Shown in pieces: positions 33,600-45,614 of a DNA stretch of 57,277 nucleotides. A program made the translations under genes and the position numbers. Under the pieces are notes generated by a model. The model saw only the letters and a list, made by a program, of their open reading frames with translations. It was not told the origin of the DNA and made no database searches. The DNA lies in assembly GCA_903863375.1 (NCBI GenBank), contig CAIPBT010000005.1, positions 1 through 57,277 on the forward strand, given 5' to 3'. The stretch's first letter is position 1. Each line of letters begins with the position of its first letter. This DNA comes from an uncultured Ferrovum sp. Its GTDB lineage: Bacteria > Pseudomonadota > Gammaproteobacteria > Burkholderiales > Ferrovaceae.

Positions 33600-33880
33600 G
33601 GTGATTTCTCCTCTGAGGTTCGAAGGATTTGCCAGCGGACAGATGGTCCACCGGCATTCCGACCAAATGGGTGTACAACGCATCAGACCACCAATCGCGT
33701 TGACAGGTCCCGCTGCACCGCACCTACTTGTAACCAGATATTGCGCCTGCCAGTGGCCGTCCGCCAGCAGGTGCAGGGCGCAGGCCGTTTGGCGCGCACC
33801 GGCCAGTCCTGATACCCTGCGAGGTTAGCGCACCGTCCGTCCTGGTGCCCGGCCCCACTTCCCGATGGTTCCCTCCGCTC

Positions 33881-35532
<1,652 letters not shown>

Positions 35533-35545
<13 letters not shown>

Positions 35546-35631
35546 TCGTCTGGTCTCGCGCAGCAGCCGCTGCGCTGATCGTCTGGCCTCGCGCAGCAGC
35601 CGCTGCATTGACCGTCAGGCTTCGCGCAGCA
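35533..35631. repeat. Three 33-nt tandem units bridging ettA and the SNF2 gene
   Basis: Units start at 35533, 35566 and 35599. Each begins gccgctgc and ends cgcgcagca. The first includes the last codons and stop of ettA and the third includes the stop and last codons (LLREA) of the convergent SNF2 gene, so the copies fill the whole 69-nt gap between the two stops. Confidence 0.88.
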
Positions 35632-38600
35632 GCCCCATCAGTTCGCCGACCGACAGCGTGGCGGCCTCGCCGGCGCCATCCAGCAGGCTGTCGGCGAGAT
35701 GGCGCTTGCGTTCATGCAGCGCCATGATGCGCTCTTCGATGCTGTCGGCCATCACCAAGCGGTAAACCGTGACCGGGCGGGTCTGTCCCATGCGATGGGC
35801 CCGGTCGGAGGCCTGATCCTCCACCGCCGGATTCCACCAGGGATCCATGTGGATCACGTAATCCGCCGCCGTCAGGTTCAGCCCCGTGCCACCGGCGCGC
35901 AGGCTGATCAGGAACAGTTCTGCTTCGCCGGCCTGGAAGGCGGCCACCCGCCGACCACGTTCCACCAGCGGCGTGCCGCCATCCAGGTACTGATAGGCGA
36001 TGCCGCGGGCGTCGAGCTGCTCGCGCAGCACGCTCAGATGATCGACAAACTGGCTGAACACCAGAGCACGGTGGCCACCTTCGCGCAGCTCGCGCACCAA
36101 TTCCAGAAACGCCTGCGTCTTGCTGGCCTGGATCACGCTGTTGGCCGCCACCAGCCGCGGGTGGCAGCACATCCGGCGCAGGCGCATGATGCCGGCCAGC
36201 ACCCGCATCCGATTCGGCTCGCCGCCATCGCCACTTCGCTCCACCTCACTCAACGCCTCGCGTCGAACTGCCTCGTAGAGGGCCCGTTCATCGCTGCTCA
36301 GTTCCAGGCGCATCGTCACCTCGGTGCGCTCTGGCAATTCGCGCAGCACATCCCCTTTCGTCCGGCGCAGGACAAAGGGCGCGATCAAACGCTTCAGGCC
36401 TGCCCGGGCCGTGGCATCGCCATCGCGCTCCACCGGATTGGCAAACCGCTCCTGGAACGACTCCAGGCTACCAAGCAAACCAGGGTTGATGAAGCGGAAC
36501 AGGTTCCACAGTTCGCTCAGGTTGTTCTCGATCGGGGTGCCCGTGGTGATCACCCGAAATCCCGCCTGGATGCGCATGGCGGTCTGCGAGCGTTTGGTAC
36601 CGGTGTTCTTGATCGCCTGCGCCTCATCCAGCACCACGGTGGCCCAGGCCTGGCCGGCGATGCCGAGCGCATCCTGCTGGAACAGGGTGTAGCTGGTCAC
36701 CACCAGATCGCCTGGCCCCCAGGCTGGCAGGTCCTGCTCGCGTTGCCCGGGACCGATCCAGATCACCCGCAGGCCAGGCGCAAACCGTGCCGCTTCGGCT
36801 ACCCAGTTGCCCGACACAGAGGTGGGTGCCACCACCAGCGCCGGCCCGAGCGCCGCCCGGTGCAGCAGCAGGGTGAGCATCTGCACGGTCTTGCCCAGCC
36901 CCATGTCATCGGCCAGGCAAGCGCCGGCCCCGAGATCGGCCAGCCGCGCCAGCCACTGGAAACCGGCGCGCTGGTAATCCCGCAGCTCGGCGCGCAGGCC
37001 CTCGGGCAGGGCATGCTCGGCGCGCAGTGCCTGCGTCTGCCGCGCCAGCAGCGCGGTCCACGGCCGGTCACTGCGCATGGGCCCGGCCTCTTCCAGCACC
37101 TCCTTCACCTGGACGGCCGCCAGCAGGGGCAGTCGCAGCTGTCCCTGTTGCCATTCGCCCATCCGCGCCAGTTCGGCAGCTCGGGCGCGTAGCGCCTCCT
37201 GCAGGCGCAGGAAGCGGCCTTCGCCAAGCGCCACAAAGCGCTCGCCCCGGGCAGAGGCTTCCAGCAAGGCCTGCAGGTCGAGCACCCGGCCTTCATCAAT
37301 CTGCACGCCACCGTCAACGGCCAGCCAGTTCTCGCCCGCCCGGATGCGGCTGTGCAGGTCACCCAGGCGCCCTTCTCCGGCAATCCGGATCTGCTCCCCC
37401 TCCGGCCAGCGCACCCGCACGCCAGGGCTGGCCTGTAGCAGGTCGAGCACCTCGCAAGCCGCCACGGCCTGTTGACTGTTGCCGCTGCAGGGGCTGTCGC
37501 CCCGTTGCAGATACGGCAGGCAGCGGTCAAACAGGGCTAAGGCCTGGGCGCGCTCCAGCGCAAGATCGCGCAACAGCGGCGGGCCGCCGGTGCCGGCCGG
37601 CACGGCAGCCGATCCTTCGCCGGGCAGGTAGAGCGGCCGCTCCTCACCGCCCGGATAAACCACCAGCTGCAGGTGGATGCCGGCCGGATGGGGCGACAAC
37701 AGGGCATGCAGGGTTGCATCCGCCGGGCGCGCCGGCACGCCCAGATCAGGGCTTTGCGCCGCCACCAGCACCTTGTCCCGCAGGCCGGTCAGGATGCCGG
37801 TCAGTCGGCCCAGCCCCGGGCGCGGGACGCGCAGCCCGTCCGGCCCGAGGATGCGCGCCAGCCGCTGGTGCTCCGGCTTCAGTTCCAGCAGCCGCAGGCG
37901 GTCCGGTGCCTCGCGCACCACGCTGCTGCCGCCGTTGTGGGGTGTTGATGGCACCAGTTCCAGCAAGACTTCGTCGCCCAGATCGCGCGCGCACAAGGCA
38001 GGCTCGCCACGCACCAGGGATACCGACCGCTCGGGCTGGTGCGCCCAGAACAGCAGGGGATGGTCGACCAGCACGGCCAGGGCACCGGGCATGTCGAGCG
38101 TTGGCGCCGTGGTGCCGCGCGTCCGCTGGGTGCGCACGAAGGCCAGGGCAGCGCGATCCTGCTCGCTCAGACAATCGAGGTCGGTGCCAGACACAGCGCG
38201 CCGCAGCGACAGCTGGCGTCCGCGCGTCCAGTGTCCATTCGCATCACGCTTCTGCTCGCGCGGCTCAAGACTGCATGCCCGGGTCTGGGCGTCGTAGGTC
38301 AGCATCCACACCAGGCGCGCGCTGAGGGGCTTAGCGGCGGGTACAGTCAGTTCGCTGGCGAGTTTTGCGAGGGCACCGAGGCCACGTTCCCAGGTGGATT
38401 GCCGACGGATCAGTTCCGCCAGCGGCCGGGTGCCAAGGGCGGCGTGCCACTGCCCGGCCTGTTCCCGCCAAGCCCCCTGCCCCAGGCGTTTCAGCAGATC
38501 GGCACATTCGGCGGCGACCCACAGGTAACCACCAGCGTTGGCGCGGTCAGCCAGACGCTGCAGACGCTCCGCATGCTGCTCTAGCCGGTCGGGGTCGAGC

Positions 38601-39772
38601 CACCAGGCACACAGGGCGAGAAACAGGGTAGCCAGCGGATCCCGCTCAATGCCCTCTGCCTCGGCCTGCGGCGCTTCCGGCGTTTCGGTCACGGCCAGGG
38701 CCGCCCGGGCGGCATAACCCAGCGCCGCATACACAGGCATCCAGGATGAGCCAACCCGCATCGCCAGCGCAATCTGCTGTGCCGCCAGCTCCAGCCGGGC
38801 AGCGTCACCAGAGCCGATCAGGCTGACCACCGATGCCACCCCGACCAGGCCGCCAATCTGGGTGCGTCGGGCCGGGGGTGCCCGGCGGGCGTCGGTCAGC
38901 GACTCTTCAAACAGCACCAAGCTGGTCTCGTGATCACCACGCAGCAGGGCGATCAGACCCCGCAGCCCCGGGCCGCGCTGACGCTGCGCCCAGTGGTCGG
39001 CTTCTTCCAGGCGACCCAGCAACACCAGATGTTCGGCAATCACCGTGGCGTACCAGGCCACCTGCTCGGGCGGCACAGTACGGCCGCGCTGGATCAGCCA
39101 TTCGAGGGGTGCTGTGGCAGCCTCGAGCCGGTTGGCGCGGACCGCCAGGATGGTCGCTGCCGCCTGGGCGGCAAGGTCGCCAGGCAGCCGGTCCTGCCAT
39201 GCCGGATCAAAGGGCAGATCGAACAGGGTCAGGTAGGGATGGCGCGCTTTCCACTCGGCACTGAAATAACCCTGCAGCGCCTGAATCTGGCGCTGGAAGT
39301 CGGCAAACTGGCCGGCATGCAGGCACAGCCGCAGGTCGCGCACGCCTTCCTGAAAACTGCGCACTGCGTGTCCGTAGCGATGGTCGGCCACCCGAAAAAC
39401 CTTGCGCACCGCATCGATCATGCGCAGGGTGCGTGGCGTGGCAGCGCCCAGCCGGGCTGCCGGTTCGGCAACGCCGGCCGGGCAGTGCAGCCGCTGCCCG
39501 CTCAGGCTCAGCAGGCCGGCGGCAAGCAGCAGTTCGACAGCCGCCGCCAGGGTTTCCGCCAGCCAGGGCAAGCCATCCGGGCCCATGATGGCCGCCGCCT
39601 CCAGACACTCGAGCAGCTGGCTGCGGCTCACCGGCAGCCAGGCCAGGGAGCACACCTGCAGCACATCGCGATGGGCATCATCGAGCGCCGCCATCCCGGC
39701 GGTGACGGCATAGGCGCGCTCCTGGGCAGGAGCAACACCGGAGGCGCTGGAAGTGGCGGGATCGGCAGACAT
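35615..39772 (-). CDS. SNF2-family DEAD/DEAH-box ATPase with long N-terminal region
   Basis: A 1385-residue SNF2-type ATPase. The C-terminal third has the full motor: LADDMGLGKTVQM (motif I, near residue 950), LDEAQAIKN (motif II, DEAQ), TGTPIENNLSELW, FVLRRTKGDVLRELP, LVFSQFVDHL, LFLISLRAGGTGLNLTAADYVIHMDPWWNPAVEDQASDRAHRMGQ (motifs V-VI). The first about 700 residues are Leu/Ala/Arg-rich, with repeat-like helical stretches (QRQRGPGLRGLIALLRGDHETS) suggestive of TPR-type solenoid, without a recognised domain. A chromatin-remodelling-like role on protein-DNA complexes, for example on RNA polymerase, is likely. The start at 39772 has GGGAG only 2 nt upstream; GTG 39835 is an alternative. Confidence 0.9.
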   Translation of the reverse strand: MSADPATSSASGVAPAQERAYAVTAGMAALDDAHRDVLQVCSLAWLPVSRSQLLECLEAAAIMGPDGLPWLAETLAAAVELLLAAGLLSLSGQRLHCPAGVAEPAARLGAATPRTLRMIDAVRKVFRVADHRYGHAVRSFQEGVRDLRLCLHAGQFADFQRQIQALQGYFSAEWKARHPYLTLFDLPFDPAWQDRLPGDLAAQAAATILAVRANRLEAATAPLEWLIQRGRTVPPEQVAWYATVIAEHLVLLGRLEEADHWAQRQRGPGLRGLIALLRGDHETSLVLFEESLTDARRAPPARRTQIGGLVGVASVVSLIGSGDAARLELAAQQIALAMRVGSSWMPVYAALGYAARAALAVTETPEAPQAEAEGIERDPLATLFLALCAWWLDPDRLEQHAERLQRLADRANAGGYLWVAAECADLLKRLGQGAWREQAGQWHAALGTRPLAELIRRQSTWERGLGALAKLASELTVPAAKPLSARLVWMLTYDAQTRACSLEPREQKRDANGHWTRGRQLSLRRAVSGTDLDCLSEQDRAALAFVRTQRTRGTTAPTLDMPGALAVLVDHPLLFWAHQPERSVSLVRGEPALCARDLGDEVLLELVPSTPHNGGSSVVREAPDRLRLLELKPEHQRLARILGPDGLRVPRPGLGRLTGILTGLRDKVLVAAQSPDLGVPARPADATLHALLSPHPAGIHLQLVVYPGGEERPLYLPGEGSAAVPAGTGGPPLLRDLALERAQALALFDRCLPYLQRGDSPCSGNSQQAVAACEVLDLLQASPGVRVRWPEGEQIRIAGEGRLGDLHSRIRAGENWLAVDGGVQIDEGRVLDLQALLEASARGERFVALGEGRFLRLQEALRARAAELARMGEWQQGQLRLPLLAAVQVKEVLEEAGPMRSDRPWTALLARQTQALRAEHALPEGLRAELRDYQRAGFQWLARLADLGAGACLADDMGLGKTVQMLTLLLHRAALGPALVVAPTSVSGNWVAEAARFAPGLRVIWIGPGQREQDLPAWGPGDLVVTSYTLFQQDALGIAGQAWATVVLDEAQAIKNTGTKRSQTAMRIQAGFRVITTGTPIENNLSELWNLFRFINPGLLGSLESFQERFANPVERDGDATARAGLKRLIAPFVLRRTKGDVLRELPERTEVTMRLELSSDERALYEAVRREALSEVERSGDGGEPNRMRVLAGIMRLRRMCCHPRLVAANSVIQASKTQAFLELVRELREGGHRALVFSQFVDHLSVLREQLDARGIAYQYLDGGTPLVERGRRVAAFQAGEAELFLISLRAGGTGLNLTAADYVIHMDPWWNPAVEDQASDRAHRMGQTRPVTVYRLVMADSIEERIMALHERKRHLADSLLDGAGEAATLSVGELMGLLREA

Positions 39773-39897
39773 AACTCCCAAGTGTACATCAGCCTGCCAT
39801 TCCGGCCGCCGCCGGGCGGTCGTGTCGCTTGCCACTGCCAGAGACCCTGCCTACCATGCAGGGCGATGGGCGGCCTGCGCCCAGACAAGGATGCTGG

Positions 39898-40695
39898 ATG
39901 GACACGCTGGTTGAGTTCGAGGATGTGCACTTTTCTTACGGCGACCGGCCGGTGCTGCAGGGGCTGTCACTGCGCATTCCGCGCGGCAAGGTGGTCGGCA
40001 TCCTGGGGACCAGTGGCAGTGGCAAGTCCACCCTGCTGCGTCTGATTGGCGGCCAGCTGCGGCCGGACCGGGGTGTGGTGCGCTTCCGCGGTGTGGACGT
40101 GCACGCACAGGACAGTGCCTCGCTATACCGCATGCGCCGTGAAATGGGCCTGATGTTCCAGGCGGGCGGGCTGTTCAGTGACCTGAACGTGGCCGAGAAC
40201 GTCGCCTTCGCCATGCGCGAGCATACTGCCCTGAGCGATGACCTGATCCGCCTGCTGGTCGATCTCAAGCTGCAGGCCGTGGGCCTGCGCGGTGCCGCCG
40301 GATTGCAGACGTCCGAGCTGTCGGGCGGCATGGCAAGACGCGTGGCGCTGGCCCGGGCCATCGCAATGGATCCGCCACTGGCCATGTACGACGAACCCTT
40401 CGCAGGACTGGATCCGATCTCGCTCAACGCCGTGGCGAACCTTATCCGCCAGCTCAATGACGCGTTGGGCACGACCTCGATTGTGGTGACGTATGACGTG
40501 ACCGAATCGCTGAAGGTGGCCGATTATCTGTATCTGATCGCCGATGGCAAGGTTGTGACCGAGGGCACGCCTAGCTTTCTCGAACAGTCTGGCGATGCCT
40601 ACGCGGCGCAGTTCATTCACGCCGCCGCCGAGGGACCGGTACCGTTTCACCAGCCGGCGCCCACCCTTGCCAGTGATTTCGGCCTGCGCCCCTGA
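39898..40695 (+). CDS. MlaF-like ABC transporter ATPase, orphan
   Basis: A 265-residue ABC ATPase closest in motif to MlaF, which with MlaE moves phospholipid between the membranes. Walker A GTSGSGKST at 37-45, Q-loop FQAGGLF, the MlaF-type signature LSGGMARRVALARAIAMDP at 141-159, and Walker B MYDEPFAGLDP. The H-loop position reads VVTYDVTES, with Tyr199 instead of His. ATG 39898 has AGGA upstream. No mlaE, mlaD, mlaC or mlaB gene follows; the next gene is an RND adaptor 329 nt on. Confidence 0.85.
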   Translation: MDTLVEFEDVHFSYGDRPVLQGLSLRIPRGKVVGILGTSGSGKSTLLRLIGGQLRPDRGVVRFRGVDVHAQDSASLYRMRREMGLMFQAGGLFSDLNVAENVAFAMREHTALSDDLIRLLVDLKLQAVGLRGAAGLQTSELSGGMARRVALARAIAMDPPLAMYDEPFAGLDPISLNAVANLIRQLNDALGTTSIVVTYDVTESLKVADYLYLIADGKVVTEGTPSFLEQSGDAYAAQFIHAAAEGPVPFHQPAPTLASDFGLRP

Positions 40696-41024
40696 CGCCA
40701 GGGCCAGGGAATGCCGGATGGGTGGTACCGGCTGTCTGCCTGCCGTGTGCCGCTGTTCACGGCGTTTGCCACCTGCCGCTGCTGCTGCCACCCGCCGCTG
40801 CTGCTGCCGCTCGCGACCGGCCTGGCACGACTCTCAGCGAACCTTTTCTCATGAGTTGTTACAAATGAGGCAGGTCTCGTCTGCAGCATCCGGGCGTCAG
40901 ACTGGCATTATCCGCGTCTGTCGCTGTTTTCCTCCCCCCGTTTTGTTCCGTTCGTCGCCGTCCGGCCGGCCCACGCCGGTCTGACAGCAGCCCCTGCCCA
41001 TCGCGTCTTTGACAGAGACTTCCT
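40696..41024. other. 329-nt region between MlaF-like ATPase and RND operon
   Basis: GC-rich at the left with two short runs of gctgctgctgcc about 19 nt apart, more mixed at the right. No gene, regulator-binding dyad or convincing promoter could be supported, although the RND operon promoter should be here. Confidence 0.5.
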
Positions 41025-42407
41025 GTGATCCGTCCCCCTGTGTCTGCCCGAAAGCCTTCCCTGTCACAACCTGCCGCTGGCGCCCTGCGGTCGGCCCTGA
41101 TCGTCGCCGTGCTGGTCGCCGGTGGCGGCACCTGGTGGTGGCTGCATCGCACCCCGGCTGCGCCGGGTACCACCGAGGTCACCGGCAAGGGCGGCAACCC
41201 CGGGGATGCGGCGGGCAAGAGTGGCAAAGGCGGCAAGGCCGGCAAGGGTGGCACGCCTTCCGTGGTTGTGGCCCGGGTGAAACGGCGCGACTTCCTGGTC
41301 TGGCAGGACAGTCTCGGCACCATCACGCCACTGGCCAATGTCACGGTGCGCACCCGGGTGGATGGTGAGTTGCTGAAACTGCATGTCAAGGAGGGTCAGT
41401 CGGTGCGCAAGGATGCTCCCCTGGCCGACATCGACCCGCGCGCCTTCCAGGTCGCCCTGGATCAGGCCCAGGCCACGCTGGGTCGCGACGTGGCCCTGCT
41501 GGACAACGCGCGCATCGACCTGCAGCGGTATCAGGATCTGGCGAAGCTCGACGCCATTCCGCACCAACAACTCGACACCCAGCTGTCCCTGGTGCACCAG
41601 GAAGAGGCCACCGTGCGCAACGATCAGGCGGCAGTCGACAATGCCCGTCTCAATCTGAGCTACTGCCACATCACGGCCCCGATCAACGGACAGGTCGGCC
41701 TGCGCCTGGTGGATCCCGGCAACATGGTGCATGCAGCCGACGCGAATGGCCTGATCACGGTGGCGCAGATGCAGCCGATCAGCGTGCTGTTCAGCCTGCC
41801 TCAGGATCTGCTGCCAACGCTGCGCCAGCGTCTTGCCAGTCACGAAAAGGTACGTGTAGAAGCGTATGACCGCACCGGCGAACAGCGGCTGGCCGGCGGC
41901 GTGCTGGCCAGCTCCGACAACCAGATCGACCCCACCACCGGCACCCTGAAACTGCGGGCGCGCTTTCCCAATGACGATGCGGCGCTGTACCCGAACCAGT
42001 TTGTCAACGTGCGCATCCTGATGGATGTGCGCAAGGACGTGCCGGTGATGCCGGCGTCCGCCATCCAGCGCGGTGCCCAGGGCCCCTACGTGTATGTGCT
42101 GAAGGCGGATCGCACGGTGGCGGTGCAGATGATCCGGCCCGGACCCGCGGACAAGGCGGAGATCAGCATCGAAAGCGGCCTGAACGGCGACGAACAGGTG
42201 GTGATTGATGGCGCGGACAAGCTGCGTGACGGCATCGAGGTCAGCCTGGCCGACCGGCCGCGCGGCAAAGGCGGGCCAGGCGGCAATGGCGGTCAAGGTC
42301 TCAATGGCGGTCAAGGTGTCAATGGCGGGCTAGGCGGCAACGGCAAAGGCGGACCCGACGCCAGTGGCGCGGGTCGTGCGGCTGGCGCCGCCAGGGACGC
42401 CCGTTGA
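41025..42407 (+). CDS. mdtA: RND efflux periplasmic adaptor (MdtA-like)
   Basis: Membrane-fusion protein (460 aa) linking inner-membrane RND pumps with an outer-membrane channel. A membrane segment at about 22-42 ([17 protein letters not shown]) anchors it. Then follow the lipoyl/barrel-sandwich halves ([48 protein letters not shown]), the hairpin coiled coil and the beta-barrel. Both ends carry Gly-rich stretches: [10 protein letters not shown] near residue 65 and five hexapeptide repeats (NGGQGL type) at the C-terminus. Start GTG 41025; no strong ribosome-binding site. It overlaps mdtB by 4 nt (TTGA). Confidence 0.93.
   Translation: MIRPPVSARKPSLSQPAAGALRSALIVAVLVAGGGTWWWLHRTPAAPGTTEVTGKGGNPGDAAGKSGKGGKAGKGGTPSVVVARVKRRDFLVWQDSLGTITPLANVTVRTRVDGELLKLHVKEGQSVRKDAPLADIDPRAFQVALDQAQATLGRDVALLDNARIDLQRYQDLAKLDAIPHQQLDTQLSLVHQEEATVRNDQAAVDNARLNLSYCHITAPINGQVGLRLVDPGNMVHAADANGLITVAQMQPISVLFSLPQDLLPTLRQRLASHEKVRVEAYDRTGEQRLAGGVLASSDNQIDPTTGTLKLRARFPNDDAALYPNQFVNVRILMDVRKDVPVMPASAIQRGAQGPYVYVLKADRTVAVQMIRPGPADKAEISIESGLNGDEQVVIDGADKLRDGIEVSLADRPRGKGGPGGNGGQGLNGGQGVNGGLGGNGKGGPDASGAGRAAGAARDAR
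42267..42356 (+). repeat. Five 18-nt units at the 3' end of mdtA
   Basis: Units start at 42267, 42285, 42303, 42321 and 42339. The second and third are near-identical (aatggcggtcaaggtctc / -gtgtc). They encode [24 protein letters not shown] and NGKGGP, the collagen-like Gly-rich tail of the adaptor. Confidence 0.88.
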
Positions 42408-45400
42408 ATCCCTCAGCCCCATTCATCCTCCGTCCCGTCGGGACGGCGCTGCTGATGTTGGCCCTGCTCCTGGCCGGGCTGATGGCATTGCGCTTCCTGC
42501 CCCTGTCGGCCCTGCCGGAGGTGGACTACCCCACCATCGAGGTCACCACCCTCTATCCCGGGGCCAGCCCGGACGTGATGACCTCGTCGGTCACCGCCCC
42601 ACTCGAGCGGCAATTCGGCCAGATGCCGGGGCTGAAGCAGATGCTGTCCACCAGCTCCGGGGGGGCGTCGGTGATCACCCTGCAGTTCACGCTCAGCACA
42701 GGCCTGGATGTGGCCGAGCAGGAAGTACAGGCCGCCATCAATGCCGCCAGCAACCTGCTGCCGGTCGACCTGCCCCTGCCGCCGGTGTACAGCAAGGTCA
42801 ATCCGGCCGACGCGCCAATCCTGAGCTTCTCCGCCACGTCGGACAATCTGCCCCTGCCGAAGATCTATGACCTGATCGACACCCGGGTGGCGCAGAAACT
42901 GTCCCAGGTGGCAGGGGTGGGGCTGGTCAGCATTGCCGGCGGGCAGCGGCCGGCGGTGCGCATCCAGATCAATCCCACTGCCCTGGCAAGCCTCGGCCTG
43001 GGGCTGGAAGACGTGCGCACTGCCATCACCAATGCCAATTCCAACATCGCCAAGGGCAGTTTCGACGGCCCGCTCCGGGCATCGACCATCGATGCCAACG
43101 ACCAGATCAAATCGGCGAAGGAATACAGCGCGGTGATCGTAGCCTTCCGCAATGGCGCGGCCATCCGGCTGGGCGACGTCGCCAGCGTGGTCGAAGCCGC
43201 CGAGAACAACAAGCTCGCGGCCTGGGATGGCGCCCATGCTGCCGTGATTGTCGACATCCAGCGCCAGCCGGGTGCGAACGTGATCGGCGTGGCAGACCAT
43301 ATCAAGGCCCTGCTGCCGCAACTCGAGGCCTCGCTCCCGGGTGGAGTGCACCTGCAGGTGATCAGCGACCGCACCACCACCATCCGGGCTTCGGTCGAGG
43401 ACGTGGCATTCGAACTCGGTCTCGCGGTGGCATTGGTGGTGCTGGTGATCTATCTGTTCCTGGGCGATCTGCGCGCCACCCTCATTCCAGGCATCACCGT
43501 GCCGTTGTCCCTGATCGGCACCCTGGGCGTGATGTACCTTTGCGACTACAGCGTCAACAACCTGACCCTGATGGCGCTGACGATTGCCACAGGATTCGTG
43601 GTGGACGATGCCATCGTCATGATCGAAAACATCAGCCGTTACATCGAGGAAGGCGAAACCCCGCTGCAGGCGGCCTTGCGTGGTTCGGCGCAGATTGGCT
43701 TCACCATCGTGTCGCTCACCTTCTCGCTGATTGCCGTGCTGATTCCCCTGCTGTTCATGGGCGACGTGGTCGGACGGCTGTTCCGCGAATTTGCCGTGAC
43801 CCTGGCCGTGGCCATCCTGATCTCGGCGGTGATCTCGCTTACGCTCACCCCGATGATGTGCGCCCGCATGCTGCGGCACCGTCCGAAGCCTGACGACCTG
43901 TCAGCCCGCGCTGGTAGCCCCGGTGCCGGCATCGGTGCCGGCAGCGGCAGCGGCACCGGCACCGGCGGCCGTGGCCAGGGTGGCACGTCGGAAGAGGCCG
44001 GCGTGCCGCAGGGCGGCTTCATCGGCACGCTGATCCGGGGCTATGCCCACGTGCTGGACCTCGCGCTGCGCTTCCAGGGCATCACCCTGCTGATCGCCCT
44101 GGGTACCATGGCCTGCACTGTCTTGCTCTATCTCGATGTGCCAAAGGGCTTTTTTCCGGTGCAGGACACCGGTCTGATCCAGGCGATCACCGAGGGTCCG
44201 CAGAGCATCTCATTCGGGGCGATGGGTGAGCGCCAGCAGGCGCTGGCCGAGGCGATCCTGCAGGATCCGGCCGTGGAGCGTGTGTCTTCCGTCGTCGGCA
44301 TCGACGGCAACAACGCCACCCTGAATGCCGGGCGCATGACCATCGCCCTGAAGGACCAGGCCAAGCGGCCCGGCGTGAGTGCCAGCGACGTGATCCGGCG
44401 GCTAAACCAGTCCCTCTCGTCCGTCGATGGCATCCACGCCTATCTGCAGCCGGTGCAGGACCTCAGTATCGAAGATCGGGTGGCCCGTTCGCAGTATCAG
44501 TTCACGCTCGAAGATCCCGACGTGGATACCCTCAACCGGGCAGTGCCGCGCCTGCTCGAGCGCCTGCGCACGCATCCCGAGATTGTCGACGTGGGCAGCG
44601 ACCTGCAGAACGATGGTCTGCTGGTCTACGTGCAGATCGATCGCGATTCAGCCAGCCGCCTGGGGGTGAGTGCTGCTGCCATCGACAATGTGCTGTACGA
44701 CGCCTTTGGCCAGCGCCTGGTGTCCACCATCTTCACCCAGACCAACCAGTACCGGGTGGTGCAGGAGGTGGGGACCGCCTTTCAGGCCGGGCCGGAAGCA
44801 CTCGGTGCCCTTTTCGTGCCGACCCTGGCCGGCACCCAGGTGCGCCTGGACAGCGTCGCGCGCATCAGCCAGCGCACCGGCGCGCTGTCGATCAACCATT
44901 TGGGCCAGTTCCCGGTCGCCACCCTGTCGTTCAACCTGGCCAAGGGCGTAGCCCTCGGGGATGCCGTGGCCATCGTCGACCAGGAGGCGCGCGCGCTCGC
45001 GCTGCCGGCGTCCACCCAGATCAGTTTCCAGGGCGCTGCGCTGGCCTACCAGGCCTCGCTCTCCAATACCCTGCTGCTGGTGCTGGCGGCGGTGATCACC
45101 ATGTACATCGTGCTGGGTGTGCTCTATGAGAGCTACATCCATCCGGTCACCATCCTGTCGACCCTGCCCTCGGCAGCAGTCGGTGCCCTGATCGCCCTGC
45201 GTCTCAGCCACAATGACCTCGGCATCCTGGCTGTGATCGGCATCGTGCTGCTGATCGGCATCGTCAAGAAAAACGCCATCATGATGATCGACTTTGCCCT
45301 CGAAGCCGAACGTCACGAAGGCCTGCCGCCGCTGGCCGCGATCCGCCGCGCTTGTCTGCTGCGCTTCCGGCCGATCCTGATGACCACCATGGCGGCACTG

Positions 45401-45607
45401 CTGGCGGCCCTGCCGCTGATGTTCAGCCAGGGCGTTGGTGCCGAACTGCGCCAGCCGCTTGGCATCACCATGGTGGGCGGCCTGATTGCCAGCCAGCTGC
45501 TCACCCTGTTCACCACGCCGGTGATCTATCTGGCCTTCGACCGCGTGGCCCGGCGCTTCGGCCGTGCAGCCCCAGGGGCGGCGCCGGCAGCCACCCAGCG
45601 GGCCTGA
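42404..45607 (+). CDS. mdtB: RND efflux pump subunit (MdtB-like)
   Basis: Inner-membrane RND transporter (1067 aa), twelve helices, proton-driven drug export. Begins [25 protein letters not shown], the MdtB-type opening. The proton-relay region is [13 protein letters not shown] in helix 4, with the matching Lys region [17 protein letters not shown] in the second half. After ARMLRHRP there is a Gly/Ser/Thr-rich insertion ([14 protein letters not shown]) before the second half. Start TTG 42404 overlaps mdtA. It is paired with the following MdtC-like subunit, and both are needed for a functional heterotrimer in the known system. Confidence 0.95.
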   Translation: MNPSAPFILRPVGTALLMLALLLAGLMALRFLPLSALPEVDYPTIEVTTLYPGASPDVMTSSVTAPLERQFGQMPGLKQMLSTSSGGASVITLQFTLSTGLDVAEQEVQAAINAASNLLPVDLPLPPVYSKVNPADAPILSFSATSDNLPLPKIYDLIDTRVAQKLSQVAGVGLVSIAGGQRPAVRIQINPTALASLGLGLEDVRTAITNANSNIAKGSFDGPLRASTIDANDQIKSAKEYSAVIVAFRNGAAIRLGDVASVVEAAENNKLAAWDGAHAAVIVDIQRQPGANVIGVADHIKALLPQLEASLPGGVHLQVISDRTTTIRASVEDVAFELGLAVALVVLVIYLFLGDLRATLIPGITVPLSLIGTLGVMYLCDYSVNNLTLMALTIATGFVVDDAIVMIENISRYIEEGETPLQAALRGSAQIGFTIVSLTFSLIAVLIPLLFMGDVVGRLFREFAVTLAVAILISAVISLTLTPMMCARMLRHRPKPDDLSARAGSPGAGIGAGSGSGTGTGGRGQGGTSEEAGVPQGGFIGTLIRGYAHVLDLALRFQGITLLIALGTMACTVLLYLDVPKGFFPVQDTGLIQAITEGPQSISFGAMGERQQALAEAILQDPAVERVSSVVGIDGNNATLNAGRMTIALKDQAKRPGVSASDVIRRLNQSLSSVDGIHAYLQPVQDLSIEDRVARSQYQFTLEDPDVDTLNRAVPRLLERLRTHPEIVDVGSDLQNDGLLVYVQIDRDSASRLGVSAAAIDNVLYDAFGQRLVSTIFTQTNQYRVVQEVGTAFQAGPEALGALFVPTLAGTQVRLDSVARISQRTGALSINHLGQFPVATLSFNLAKGVALGDAVAIVDQEARALALPASTQISFQGAALAYQASLSNTLLLVLAAVITMYIVLGVLYESYIHPVTILSTLPSAAVGALIALRLSHNDLGILAVIGIVLLIGIVKKNAIMMIDFALEAERHEGLPPLAAIRRACLLRFRPILMTTMAALLAALPLMFSQGVGAELRQPLGITMVGGLIASQLLTLFTTPVIYLAFDRVARRFGRAAPGAAPAATQRA

Positions 45608-45614
45608 ACGGCAG

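Noticed and set aside
35615-39772. SNF2 ATPase as part of an antiphage system such as DISARM
   Set aside because: No methyltransferase, phospholipase or other defence partner is adjacent; flanks are ettA and an MlaF-like gene.
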